A DNA stretch of 45,950 nt from Desulfosarcina sp. (GCA_029288035.1 JARFPZ010000527.1:1-45950), one strand, 5' to 3'. Positions 1 through 8,159 are shown, counted from the stretch's first letter. The notes: generated from the sequence alone by a model not told the origin. Numbers and translations: made by a program.

Positions 1-90
1 TTCCAGCATGGCCTGGGATATTTTGGCTTTGGATAATCCTACATTCATTCCTGCTCTTCTCATCTCTCCGAACATTTTTTTGCTGAACAT
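1..90 (-). CDS. partial ORF running off the left edge (MFSKKMFGEMRRAGMNVGLSKAKISQAMLE...), probable gene of a fifth cassette
   Basis: ATG at 88-90 (minus) preceded by GGAGGTGGCA Shine-Dalgarno; open to the window edge; lies downstream (minus sense) of attC-D. Confidence 0.4.
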   Translation of the reverse strand, partial: MFSKKMFGEMRRAGMNVGLSKAKISQAMLE

Positions 91-210
91 TGCCACCTCC
101 TTAGCGATGATTGGGAAATGCATATGTTTATTTGGGTAGGCCTAACGAAAAGTTCAGTTGCAGGCAGGGAATGATGGCCTTTTTAAAAGAGACGGAAACT
201 CCGAATTGAA

Positions 211-262
211 TTATAACGCAACCGCTCGCCCCTGCCTGTCAAACTGAAACGAGATGTTAGGG
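211..262 (-). repeat. attC-D, degenerate integron attC site
   Basis: Minus strand CCCTAAC (R'') ... GTTATAA (R'-like) directly after the stop of the 264-887 ORF; R'' is the exact reverse complement of the GTTAGGG at the 5' end of the same cassette. Confidence 0.55.
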
Positions 263-263
263 T

Positions 264-887
264 TTATAGTTTTTTGACATAGCATTCAAAATGCGGTTTT
301 TCCCTGAAGACTTTATCGTGTCTTCTTGGTTCACCACCTACAGCATGGATTAATTTAACAAGACGTTCAGCAGTGTAGCCCTCTGGCATATCAAAAAACA
401 TGGTGTGAAATGTGGTTCCAAAGCAATAATCAGAACCATCGTCCATAACACCAGTAAATTCTGTCCAACCCATTGATGTTTCTCCACCCATTTCACTAAT
501 TCGGGGGACAGGAATTGCATATGGACTTTTATCTAAACTTTTAACATCATAGTCGTTCAAACGGTTACCGGAGCAAACAAATGATTCTACAATTGATCTA
601 TACCCTGCGGATTTGTGGAGTTTCTTGACTTTACGAGTTTCATCAAATCGTTTAATTGCAAGATCAACACATATTTTCGTACTTTTTATAGCAACACATG
701 GAAGATATAACCCGTCATTCAGTATTGCTGAGCATCTATATAAGGGAGAACCATCATAGTCCTTTAAAGGCTTGATGCTCTTTTTCACGTATTTGATAAT
801 CTCTTTACTTTCCATAAATATCGGAACCCTAACGTCTAAGCTGACCGACGCGCGGTAGCGCGTTCGGTCCAGCGCCTTGTTCGACAA
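264..887 (-). CDS. hypothetical cassette-borne protein; likely true start at 815 (MESKEIIKYVKKSIKPLKDY...) because the 5' part of the ORF overlaps attC-C
   Basis: ORF track; first ~24 codons translate through the attC site. Confidence 0.6.
   Translation of the reverse strand: MSNKALDRTRYRASVSLDVRVPIFMESKEIIKYVKKSIKPLKDYDGSPLYRCSAILNDGLYLPCVAIKSTKICVDLAIKRFDETRKVKKLHKSAGYRSIVESFVCSGNRLNDYDVKSLDKSPYAIPVPRISEMGGETSMGWTEFTGVMDDGSDYCFGTTFHTMFFDMPEGYTAERLVKLIHAVGGEPRRHDKVFREKPHFECYVKKL
827..885 (-). repeat. attC-C (59 bp) after sulfatase 1
   Basis: Minus strand GTCGAAC-AAGGCGCTGGACCGAACGCG...CGCGTCGGTCAGCTTAGAC-GTTAGGG: R''/R' boxes plus imperfect inverted L''/L' arms (GGCGCTGGACCGAACGCG vs CGCGTCGGTCAGC). 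Confidence 0.8.
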
Positions 888-944
888 TTTGGTTTTCTGT
901 CCGTTGTATCAGCTTAGGCCTTGGCCGGCAGGGATTGGTTACAA

Positions 945-3311
945 TCAGCGAACAAGCCTCACGTGGAACTTGTTGATTTCTCCTTCCAATTCGAAGGGCC
1001 GGCGGTCCATGTAGTCGAGCGAGACGGTCGATCCAAGGTCGGCACCAACGTCGAAGGTTTCACTGGCGGAGAAGGCGGCGGGCACGGTGCGTTTGAGCTC
1101 GGTCTTTCCGACCTCCCGGTCATTCACGAATAGGGTGACGGTGCCTTCCCGGCCGGGACCCGCGATGTCGGTGTTCACAACGATCTTGTGCCTGCCGGCG
1201 CTGAGCGGCTCGCGGCTACGCGTCTCGTGCTGTTCGATGATCATCATGTTGTAGAGATAGACGAGGTGTCCGTCCTCAAGGTATAGCGTCACCCCGCCCG
1301 CCGAGCCGCCCAGGGCGTAGAGCACGCCGTTGGCCTTCTCCGGCACCTCGAGCTCGATTTCGACGATCGTGCTTTCGCGTCCGACGCCGGGAGCGGTGAA
1401 CTCGGGCATTCGGCGGGTGTTGGCGTTGAAGGTCCATTGGGAATAGGGAGTCTTCACGCGGTCCTCCGGATGCATGCGCAGCCAGTTGCCGGCACCGATC
1501 GGGAAGCCCTGATTCTCCTCGGCGAGGGCAAGGAACTCCTTCTTCAGTTCCTCAAGCTTGTCGGGATGCTCGGCAGCGAGGTTGCGGGCTTGGGAGAAGT
1601 CCCCGGCCACATGGTAGAGCTCCCACTCATCGGTTGCGGAGTCCCACTGGGCGATGCGCGGAGCCGACGCCGCGGTGTTCCACGGTAGCAGGGGGCCAAA
1701 GGTGCAGGCGACCCAGCCGTCCTTGTAGATCGCGCGGCTGCCGTTGTTGTCGAAATACTGGATGGCGTTGGTCGACCCGGCGTCGGCGTCGCTGAAGGTG
1801 TAGGCCAGGCTGGCCCCGTCGATCTTGATCTGGTCATGGCCGTTGACGATCTCCGGCGGGTCGATGCCGAGGATCTCGTAGATGGTCGGGGCGATGTCCA
1901 CCACATGGTGGAACTGCGAACGCATCCGCTTGTCCGGCTGGATTCCCTTGGGCCAGGAAACGACCATCGGGTTGCGCGTGCCCCCGAAGTGGGAGGCAAC
2001 GAGCTTGGTGGCCTTGAACGGCGTGCTGCCCGCCCAGGCCCAGCCGGCGTGATACATGTTGTCGGTCTTCGGCGAGCCCAGCGCCTCGAGCCCGCCAAGT
2101 TTGTCCAGAGCGGCGAGCTGCTGCTCGACGGTGTTGGAGATGTTGTTCTGCGCGAGCAACTCGCTGATCGACCCCTCCTGGCCCTCGGCGCTCGATCCGT
2201 TGTCGCCGAAGATGTAGAAGATGAGTGTGTTCTCGCGCAGCCCGCGCTGGTCGAGCCCCTCGACCAGGCGGCCGACCTGGACGTCGGTGTGCTCGACGAA
2301 GCCGGCGAAGATTTCCATCCCGCGGCGCTGGAAGGCGCGCTGGTTCTCGGGGATGTCGTCCCAGGCAGTCATCGTCTCGTCGCGAGGGGTCAGCTCGGTG
2401 CCGGGCGGGATGATGCCCATCTCGAGCTGGCGCTGGTGGACCCGCTCCCGGTAGGCTTCCCAGCCGTCGTCGAACTTGCCTTTGTATTTGTCGGCCCACT
2501 CCGACCAGATGTGGTGCGGCCCGTGGGCCGCGCCGGGTGCCCAGTACATCAGGAACGGCTTGTCGGGGGCGAAGGACTGGTGCTGGTCGAGCCAGGTGAG
2601 CGCCTTGTCCACCATGTCCTCGGTGAGGTGATAACGTTCGTCGTGGGGCGGCTCGACGGTGTCGTAGTTTTCGACCAACCGCGGTTCCCACTGCGAGGTT
2701 TCACCGGCGAGGAAGCCGTAGAAGTACTCAAATCCGTAGCCGTTCGGCCAGCGGTCCTTGGGGCCGATCGCCGTGGTCTCAGTGGCGGGCGTGTTGTGCC
2801 ACTTGCCGAAGGCCGAGGTGTGGTAGCCGTATTGCTTGAGCACCTCGGCGACGGTGGCGGCCGACTTGGGGATGATGCCGGTGTAGCCGTCGAAGGCGAC
2901 CGCACGCTCGGCGATCGTGCCGGAACCGACGCGGGTGTGGTTGCGCCCGGTAAGCAGCGAGGCACGGGTCGGCGAGCAGATCGCGGTGGTGTGAAAAGAA
3001 TTGTAGCTCAAGCCCTCGTCGGCGAGCTTGCTCAGGGTTGGGGTGTGCACCTCCCCGCCGAAGGTGTCGGCGACTCCGAAGCCGACGTCATCGATCAGCA
3101 CGATCAGGATGTTGGGTGCGTCAGCGGGCAGGCGGGAGGGTTCCTGCGGCCATTGCATTTTCGAATCCTGCAGGCGTGGCTTGGCCACGCTGGCGCTCAT
3201 CGGGGTCGGTGGAAAGGGGAGGACCGAGCCGTCGTTTGGAGTTTCCGCGACGGCCCCGGTGGTCAGTGCGAGGAGGGTGAGCAGTGTTTTCACGATGGGC
3301 TTGGGTTTCAT
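945..3311 (-). CDS. arylsulfatase (type I, formylglycine-dependent), predicted exported
   Basis: Signal peptide MKPKPIVKTLLTLLALTTGAVA; NILIVLIDDVGFG metal-binding motif; CSPTRASLLTGR sulfatase signature (C-X-P-X-R); C-terminal beta-rich domain. Confidence 0.92.
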   Translation of the reverse strand: MKPKPIVKTLLTLLALTTGAVAETPNDGSVLPFPPTPMSASVAKPRLQDSKMQWPQEPSRLPADAPNILIVLIDDVGFGVADTFGGEVHTPTLSKLADEGLSYNSFHTTAICSPTRASLLTGRNHTRVGSGTIAERAVAFDGYTGIIPKSAATVAEVLKQYGYHTSAFGKWHNTPATETTAIGPKDRWPNGYGFEYFYGFLAGETSQWEPRLVENYDTVEPPHDERYHLTEDMVDKALTWLDQHQSFAPDKPFLMYWAPGAAHGPHHIWSEWADKYKGKFDDGWEAYRERVHQRQLEMGIIPPGTELTPRDETMTAWDDIPENQRAFQRRGMEIFAGFVEHTDVQVGRLVEGLDQRGLRENTLIFYIFGDNGSSAEGQEGSISELLAQNNISNTVEQQLAALDKLGGLEALGSPKTDNMYHAGWAWAGSTPFKATKLVASHFGGTRNPMVVSWPKGIQPDKRMRSQFHHVVDIAPTIYEILGIDPPEIVNGHDQIKIDGASLAYTFSDADAGSTNAIQYFDNNGSRAIYKDGWVACTFGPLLPWNTAASAPRIAQWDSATDEWELYHVAGDFSQARNLAAEHPDKLEELKKEFLALAEENQGFPIGAGNWLRMHPEDRVKTPYSQWTFNANTRRMPEFTAPGVGRESTIVEIELEVPEKANGVLYALGGSAGGVTLYLEDGHLVYLYNMMIIEQHETRSREPLSAGRHKIVVNTDIAGPGREGTVTLFVNDREVGKTELKRTVPAAFSASETFDVGADLGSTVSLDYMDRRPFELEGEINKFHVRLVR

Positions 3312-3573
3312 GATGCTTTTGACCTTTTTTAATATATTTTGTTAATTTTATGAGCTTTTTTTCATCAAGTCGATCTTCAATCATCCACGACTCGAGATAG
3401 TCAGCTTGGTCATAGAGAATATTTTGAGCAAAGGTAAATGCCTTATTAAGATATTCTTTTTCGTTTTTACATTTTGTGGCAAGAACTCCAAAATCAGTTT
3501 TCATGAAATCTGATATTTCATTTGCCAAAACAATAATTTGATAGGATTCAATACTTAGATCATCGGTGTCCAT
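3312..3573 (-). pseudogene. 5' part of a small cassette ORF (MDTDDLSIESYQIIVLANEISDFMKTDFGVLATK...), apparently truncated by fusion to sulfatase 1
   Basis: ORF 3121-3573 reads out of frame into the sulfatase 1 coding sequence from about 3311-3340; abrupt change from AT-rich to GC-rich. Confidence 0.55.
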
Positions 3574-3581
3574 TTTTTTAT

Positions 3582-3685
3582 TGCTAACGTCGCCGGTGAG
3601 CAGCGGCCCAAATTCATATCAAACCTGCACGGACTTTACGTAAAACCGCGATCTTCACGCCGTCTGCTTAACTGGCTTGTTGGGC
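3582..3685 (-). repeat. attC-B (about 104 bp) after HigBA
   Basis: Minus strand GCCCAAC-AAGCCAGTTAAGCAGACG ... CGCTGCTCACCGGCGAC-GTTAGCA; arms GCCAGTTAAGCAG / CTGCTCACCGGC pair imperfectly. Confidence 0.85.
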
Positions 3686-3979
3686 AACATGCTCAGACCA
3701 AGGCTTAATTTTTTGTATTACATTATCCAAAGTACGTTCTGCAACTTCAGTATCGTGTGCTGCTTGAGCCCGCAGCCAATACCCATTGGACAAACCGAAA
3801 AAACGACATAACCGCAAATCGGTATCGGCTGTGACCGAACGTTTTCCAGATACAATTTCGCTGATGCGCTGGGCAGGAACACCAATTTCCTTGGCCAAAC
3901 GATACTGGCTAATACCCATAGGTTTGAGAAACTCTTCTAAAAGAATTTCACCAGGAGTGATAGGTTTAAGTTGGTTCAT
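3668..3979 (-). CDS. higA: HigA-family addiction-module antitoxin (XRE HTH)
   Basis: ITPGEILLEEFLKPMGISQYRLAKEIGVPAQRISEIVSGKRSVTADTDLRLCRFFG is typical of HigA. Confidence 0.9.
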   Translation of the reverse strand: MNQLKPITPGEILLEEFLKPMGISQYRLAKEIGVPAQRISEIVSGKRSVTADTDLRLCRFFGLSNGYWLRAQAAHDTEVAERTLDNVIQKIKPWSEHVAQQAS

Positions 3980-3991
3980 AGTAAATCCTCC

Positions 3992-4270
3992 TCAGTGGCA
4001 ATCAACTATTTCCACATCTTCCGCACCTGCATTCGTCCAACAAAAACAGACACGCCACTGATTATTAATGCGAATGCTATGTTGGCCGGAACGGTCACCT
4101 TTGAGTGCTTCAAGATGATTTCCGGGCGGAACTTTCAAATCATCAATTCGATTAGCGATCTCAAGCTGTCTGAGCTTACGCCGTGCAACATTTGCAATAT
4201 TTACAAATTGTTTGACATGCTGGCCTTTTGAGAGCGCTTCTGTATATTTGCATTTAAAGGATTTTATCAT
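3992..4270 (-). CDS. higB: HigB/RelE-family toxin
   Basis: IKSFKCKYTEAL...RKLRQLEIANRIDDLKVPPGNHLEALKGDRSGQHSIRINNQWRVCF; adjacent to higA. Confidence 0.9.
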   Translation of the reverse strand: MIKSFKCKYTEALSKGQHVKQFVNIANVARRKLRQLEIANRIDDLKVPPGNHLEALKGDRSGQHSIRINNQWRVCFCWTNAGAEDVEIVDCH

Positions 4271-4318
4271 GTGATATAATAACGCATAGCATGATTAACG
4301 TCAAGCGTGACTATTGAT

Positions 4319-4393
4319 GCCCAACGCTCAGCATAGCCGGCTGGTAATGGAGCGCAGCGAAATTGCCAGTCCGAGTTAATACGATTGTTCGAC
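4319..4393 (-). repeat. attC-A (75 bp) after sulfatase 2
   Basis: Minus strand GTCGAAC-AATCGTATTAACTCGGACTGGCAAT...ATTACCAGCCGGCTATGCTGAGC-GTTGGGC. Confidence 0.8.
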
Positions 4394-4438
4394 AATAGTT
4401 GCCAATAGGGGACTGAGCGTAATATACGACTGTTTACT

Positions 4439-6016
4439 TTACAGCCCGATGTTCTTGGGCGGATAATTCTTGAAGGTGGCACCGTGTTCCTTCAACTTTC
4501 CGAGTACCGTCGCCATCCAAGGGTCAAGGCGGTGGCCGACGGTCATCTCCTCCTTTGGGTCAAGGTAGAGATTGAAAAACCACGGTGCAAGACCGACATC
4601 GTGAACAGTAGAGAGGTCGATGTGCATGTGCGGAGCCTGGGGCATGATGACCTTCGTGTGCACTTTATACTCCTTCATGCGACACGCCATAAGCTCTTTA
4701 CCCCACCAAAAATAAACAGCTTCTCGCTTTGATCTGCCATCTTCGACGAGAAGGAATGATGTCTGATCGATAAAATCGTAGTATTTATCAGTCGGTAGCT
4801 TATCTGTGGAGACACCGGCGATGTTAAGTCCGACGCCAAAAAGGTCCATCAGGTCGAAGAGCCCGTCACTGGTTCGACCGGGTGCGATCATTCCTTCCCA
4901 ATAGGCAATGCCCGGAACGCGAACCCCACCTTCCCAAGTCGTGCCCTTTGCACCGCGAAATGGCGTGTAGCCCGCGTCCGGCCATCCATCCATTTGTGGG
5001 CCATTGTCAGAGGTGAAAAAGACCAGTGTATTATCAAGCACACCTGCGTCGTCAAGAGTCTTGAGGATGGCTCCAACATGGGCGTCCACCTCATGGACAC
5101 CGTCTTTATATGGATACTTCGCTTCACTTTTTCCGGCATAGTCGGGGTGGGCAAAATTATCGCTATGGACTTTCATGAAGCAGTGTTCAATAAAAAATGG
5201 CTTTTCTCCGGCAGCGAGTTCCTTAATCCGCTGAACGGTGAAGTTTGTCAGCACCTGGTCAGCTTTGCTCATGTCTTCAATCGATTTTATCTGCTTCAGC
5301 TCTTCAGTCTTACCTCCCTTGAATCCGTGGGTGAGATAATCTGTAGGACCAACCGCCTCAAAGGCAGCCATGCGCTTAGGGTTGAGCACAAGGCCGGGGA
5401 AGCGCCGGCTGTCGACGCGCTGGGAGATTTCCTTTTGGGCAGGGTAATACCCGTAGTATTCGTCGAAGCCAATGTCGTGCGGTCTCATGCCTATGGACTC
5501 ACCAACGTGCCACTTTCCGGTGAGAAGGGTGAAGTAACCGGCTTCGCTCAATAGCTTTGGCAGGCTGATCTCGTCCGCCCAGGGATTGACGGTAATCTTG
5601 TCGCCAGCAAGAATTGGCCGTATAAGGCCGGTGCGCACTGGTAGTCGACCGGTAAGGATAGCCGACCGGGTTGGCGTGCAGGTCTGCTGAGAGTATGTGG
5701 AAGTAAGCTTCATCCCCTTTGCAGCAAGTTTGTCGATATTCGGTGTCGAGGCGCCTGCCAGGGCACCTCCTCCATAGGTGCCAGGATCGCCAAAGCCCAT
5801 ATCATCGACAACGAGCCATACGATATTGGGCCGCTTGCCTTTCTTTTTTTGCAGTGCAGCAAGTTTTTCTTCAGCGATCTTATCTTGCTCAGGACGAGGT
5901 ATAGCTGTTTCGAAGTTATCAGCGAATCTCACTGAGAGGTCGAACTTGGGTACTTCCTGACCCCATCCATTTACCGAAACACAAAGGGTGACTAGTACAA
6001 TCAAATATCGATACAT
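4439..6016 (-). CDS. arylsulfatase (type I, formylglycine-dependent), predicted exported
   Basis: Signal peptide MYRYLIVLVTLCVSVNGWG; NIVWLVVDDMGFGDPGTYGGG; CTPTRSAILTGRLPVRTG signature; TSDNGP motif. Confidence 0.93.
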   Translation of the reverse strand: MYRYLIVLVTLCVSVNGWGQEVPKFDLSVRFADNFETAIPRPEQDKIAEEKLAALQKKKGKRPNIVWLVVDDMGFGDPGTYGGGALAGASTPNIDKLAAKGMKLTSTYSQQTCTPTRSAILTGRLPVRTGLIRPILAGDKITVNPWADEISLPKLLSEAGYFTLLTGKWHVGESIGMRPHDIGFDEYYGYYPAQKEISQRVDSRRFPGLVLNPKRMAAFEAVGPTDYLTHGFKGGKTEELKQIKSIEDMSKADQVLTNFTVQRIKELAAGEKPFFIEHCFMKVHSDNFAHPDYAGKSEAKYPYKDGVHEVDAHVGAILKTLDDAGVLDNTLVFFTSDNGPQMDGWPDAGYTPFRGAKGTTWEGGVRVPGIAYWEGMIAPGRTSDGLFDLMDLFGVGLNIAGVSTDKLPTDKYYDFIDQTSFLLVEDGRSKREAVYFWWGKELMACRMKEYKVHTKVIMPQAPHMHIDLSTVHDVGLAPWFFNLYLDPKEEMTVGHRLDPWMATVLGKLKEHGATFKNYPPKNIGL

Positions 6017-6029
6017 TTTCCCTCCTTTT

Positions 6030-6036
6030 GTCGAAC
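6030..6036 (-). other. first cassette insertion point / attI core (G|TTCGAC)
   Basis: Minus GTTCGAC 13 bp upstream of the sulfatase 2 ATG; exact reverse complement of the R'' box of the same cassette in attC-A (GTCGAAC). Confidence 0.65.
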
Positions 6037-6156
6037 AATTGAGTAGTGCGAAAAAGGTCGCAATATCAACAACGAAAATCCAATTGTAAAAATAAATGTT
6101 TAATTAATATTTTTACATAAACGACATCCGATAACATATTGAAACCGGAAAAATGC

Positions 6157-6252
6157 GAATTTTTTCTCAATATCCCAATATGCGGGAATTTTTTCTCGAT
6201 ATCCACTATATCCGGGTGATATTGAGAAAAATTGCGTCATATTAAGAAAAGG
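6157..6252. promoter_or_regulatory. repeated operator-like elements in the attI / PintI / Pc region
   Basis: GAATTTTTTCTCAATATCC (6157-6175), GAATTTTTTCTCGATATCC (6186-6204), inverted GATATTGAGAAAAATT (6218-6233), weaker CATATTAAGAAAAG (6239-6252). Confidence 0.5.
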
Positions 6253-6399
6253 CTTGCATTTTTAATTTATATAATGTAAATATATATGTCAATAATTAAT
6301 TACACTAAATGTGTTTACACATAAGGTTTGTTTCATTTTTTAGCTGTCAGGATAATAACTATTATAATCAATTAACTACCTAAAAATCAAGGAGATATT

Positions 6400-7045
6400 A
6401 TGGAAAGACCACCGGCCAAGCTGCTTGATAGAGTCAGGCATCGTATTCGGCTAAAAGGTTATTCCATTCGCACCGAACAATCTTATGTTAGCTGGGTTCG
6501 GCGATTTATCCTCTTCCATAATAGGCGTCATCATGAACGAAATCATGGTCCGTGATGGAAAAGGAAAAATAGATCGTGTTACCATACTACCCAATGACAT
6601 AAAGGAGTCTCTGCAAAAGCATCTTATATTCATAAAACAGTTGCATGAAAACGATTTTTCGAAAGGATTTGGTCGCGTTTATCTACCCTATGCATTGGCA
6701 AAAAAATACAAAAACGCCGACAGGGAATTCGCCTGGCAATATGTGTTTCCAGCCAAGACCATTTCCATTGACCCAAGAAGCGGTATCAAGCGGCGTCATC
6801 ACATTCATCAGAGTAGTTTAAATAAAGCGGTCAAGAAGGCTGCGAAAATGGCCCGGATTAATAAACTTATCAGCTGTCACACCTTTCGTCACAGCTTCGC
6901 CAGCCATCTTTTACAGGACGGATATGATATCCGCACGGTGCAAGACCTCCTAAACCACAAAGACGTCAGCACCACCATGATTTACACCCATGTTCTCAAT
7001 CGTGGCGGTAGAGGAGTGAGAAGTCCACTGGACGTCGGGCAATAA
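6400..7045 (+). pseudogene. intI: integron integrase IntI, inactivated by an internal deletion plus frame change
   Basis: N-terminus [45 protein letters not shown] (frame of 6400, stop at 6553-6555); C-terminal half in another frame: [19 protein letters not shown]...[25 protein letters not shown]...[52 protein letters not shown]. Confidence 0.92.
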
Positions 7046-7100
7046 CACAGATGGGTCTGACTTATGTATTTACAATTCACCTTAACATTAAATCACAAAT

Positions 7101-7832
7101 TTACTCGGGGTTCGCTGTCTTTTTCAGGTTCTTCTTTTCCAACAACCTCCGCAGATCGGCAATATGCCTTGCCGGATAAACTTTGGTGGGGCACACGCGG
7201 CTGCAGTTCACGGCTCGTTCGCACAAGTGCTCACCGCGCTCACCGCCGGCGATAGACAGAAGATCTTCTGATTTTTGCGAAGATTTCTTCAGCTCGTTGT
7301 TCAGAGCGGAGAGTACGGCGGGTCCCAAGAAGGTGTCGTTCTTGTGGGTGATCGGGCAGGCCGAGAGGCAGGCACCGCATTCGATGCAGTTTTCAAAGCG
7401 GGTAAAATGGCTGATACCGGCCGGGGGTTGGGAAGATGTATTTTCAGATCGCCTGATGTAACTCCAGTCTTCTGAGTAGTCTTTATAGAAATGAGTTACA
7501 TCCACTACCAGGTCCCCGATGGGCTCGAAACCCGCCAGGGGCGTGAGGGTGATGGTGTCTTCTGCCAGATCTGTAACTCTAGTAATGCAGGTTAAACGCT
7601 CCTTACCGTTGATTCTACAGGCACACGTCCCGCAGGAGGAATGATGGCAGGAGTGGCGGTACATCAGGGTGTTGTCCTGCTCGAGACGAATTTTTTCTAG
7701 CGCGTCAAGTACACTCATCTCCGGCTCAGCATGAAGGGAGAAATCCTGGTAACGGGGGGGCTCGATCCGGTTGGGTTTGTAGCGCAGGATTCGGATTGTA
7801 ACGGTTTTGGAAGTAGATTGAATGGATTCCAT
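7101..7832 (-). CDS. succinate dehydrogenase/fumarate reductase-type iron-sulfur subunit
   Basis: 2Fe-2S motif CHHSSCGTCACRINGKERLTC; 4Fe-4S motifs CIECGACLSACP and CSRVCPTKVYP. Confidence 0.9.
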   Translation of the reverse strand: MESIQSTSKTVTIRILRYKPNRIEPPRYQDFSLHAEPEMSVLDALEKIRLEQDNTLMYRHSCHHSSCGTCACRINGKERLTCITRVTDLAEDTITLTPLAGFEPIGDLVVDVTHFYKDYSEDWSYIRRSENTSSQPPAGISHFTRFENCIECGACLSACPITHKNDTFLGPAVLSALNNELKKSSQKSEDLLSIAGGERGEHLCERAVNCSRVCPTKVYPARHIADLRRLLEKKNLKKTANPE

Positions 7833-8159
7833 TTTTAATTACTTTATTTTGACAGGATTTACAGGATCAACTGGATATTTATTTAAAGGTTGAATGGTTC
7901 AAAATTCAACGTTCCGGGTTGAATAAACTCAGACGGAACCGTTCACAGGTTTAGGGTTCAACGTTCAGGGTTAAGGACAAAGAAGACATTGAAGACCCGA
8001 GTTCCTCGTTAATAATTCTCATTTTCCCAATTAATTACCAATTTTTCTCCAAATTTTGGATCAGACCTAACGAAGCTGACGGTTTTCTTGTAAACACGCA
8101 TCTCAACTGCAGTCCAGAGACGAGAATGGAACCCTGAACCCCGAACCTCTCGGTTTAGA

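Noticed and set aside
1836-3332. 498-aa plus-strand ORF and other long ORFs antisense to sulfatase 1
   Set aside because: Shadow ORFs of a GC-rich coding region; the minus-strand sulfatase has clear motifs and a signal peptide.
6485-7045. Reading the 186-aa ORF as a phage/XerC-type tyrosine recombinase
   Set aside because: The WQYVFP...DPRSG..RRHH segment and [11 protein letters not shown]-terminus are IntI-specific, and the N-terminal IntI half is present just upstream in another frame.
1-7045. Prophage or IS/transposon explanation for the left-end accessory genes
   Set aside because: No phage structural genes, transposase or terminal inverted repeats seen; attC sites and the IntI relic explain the layout better.
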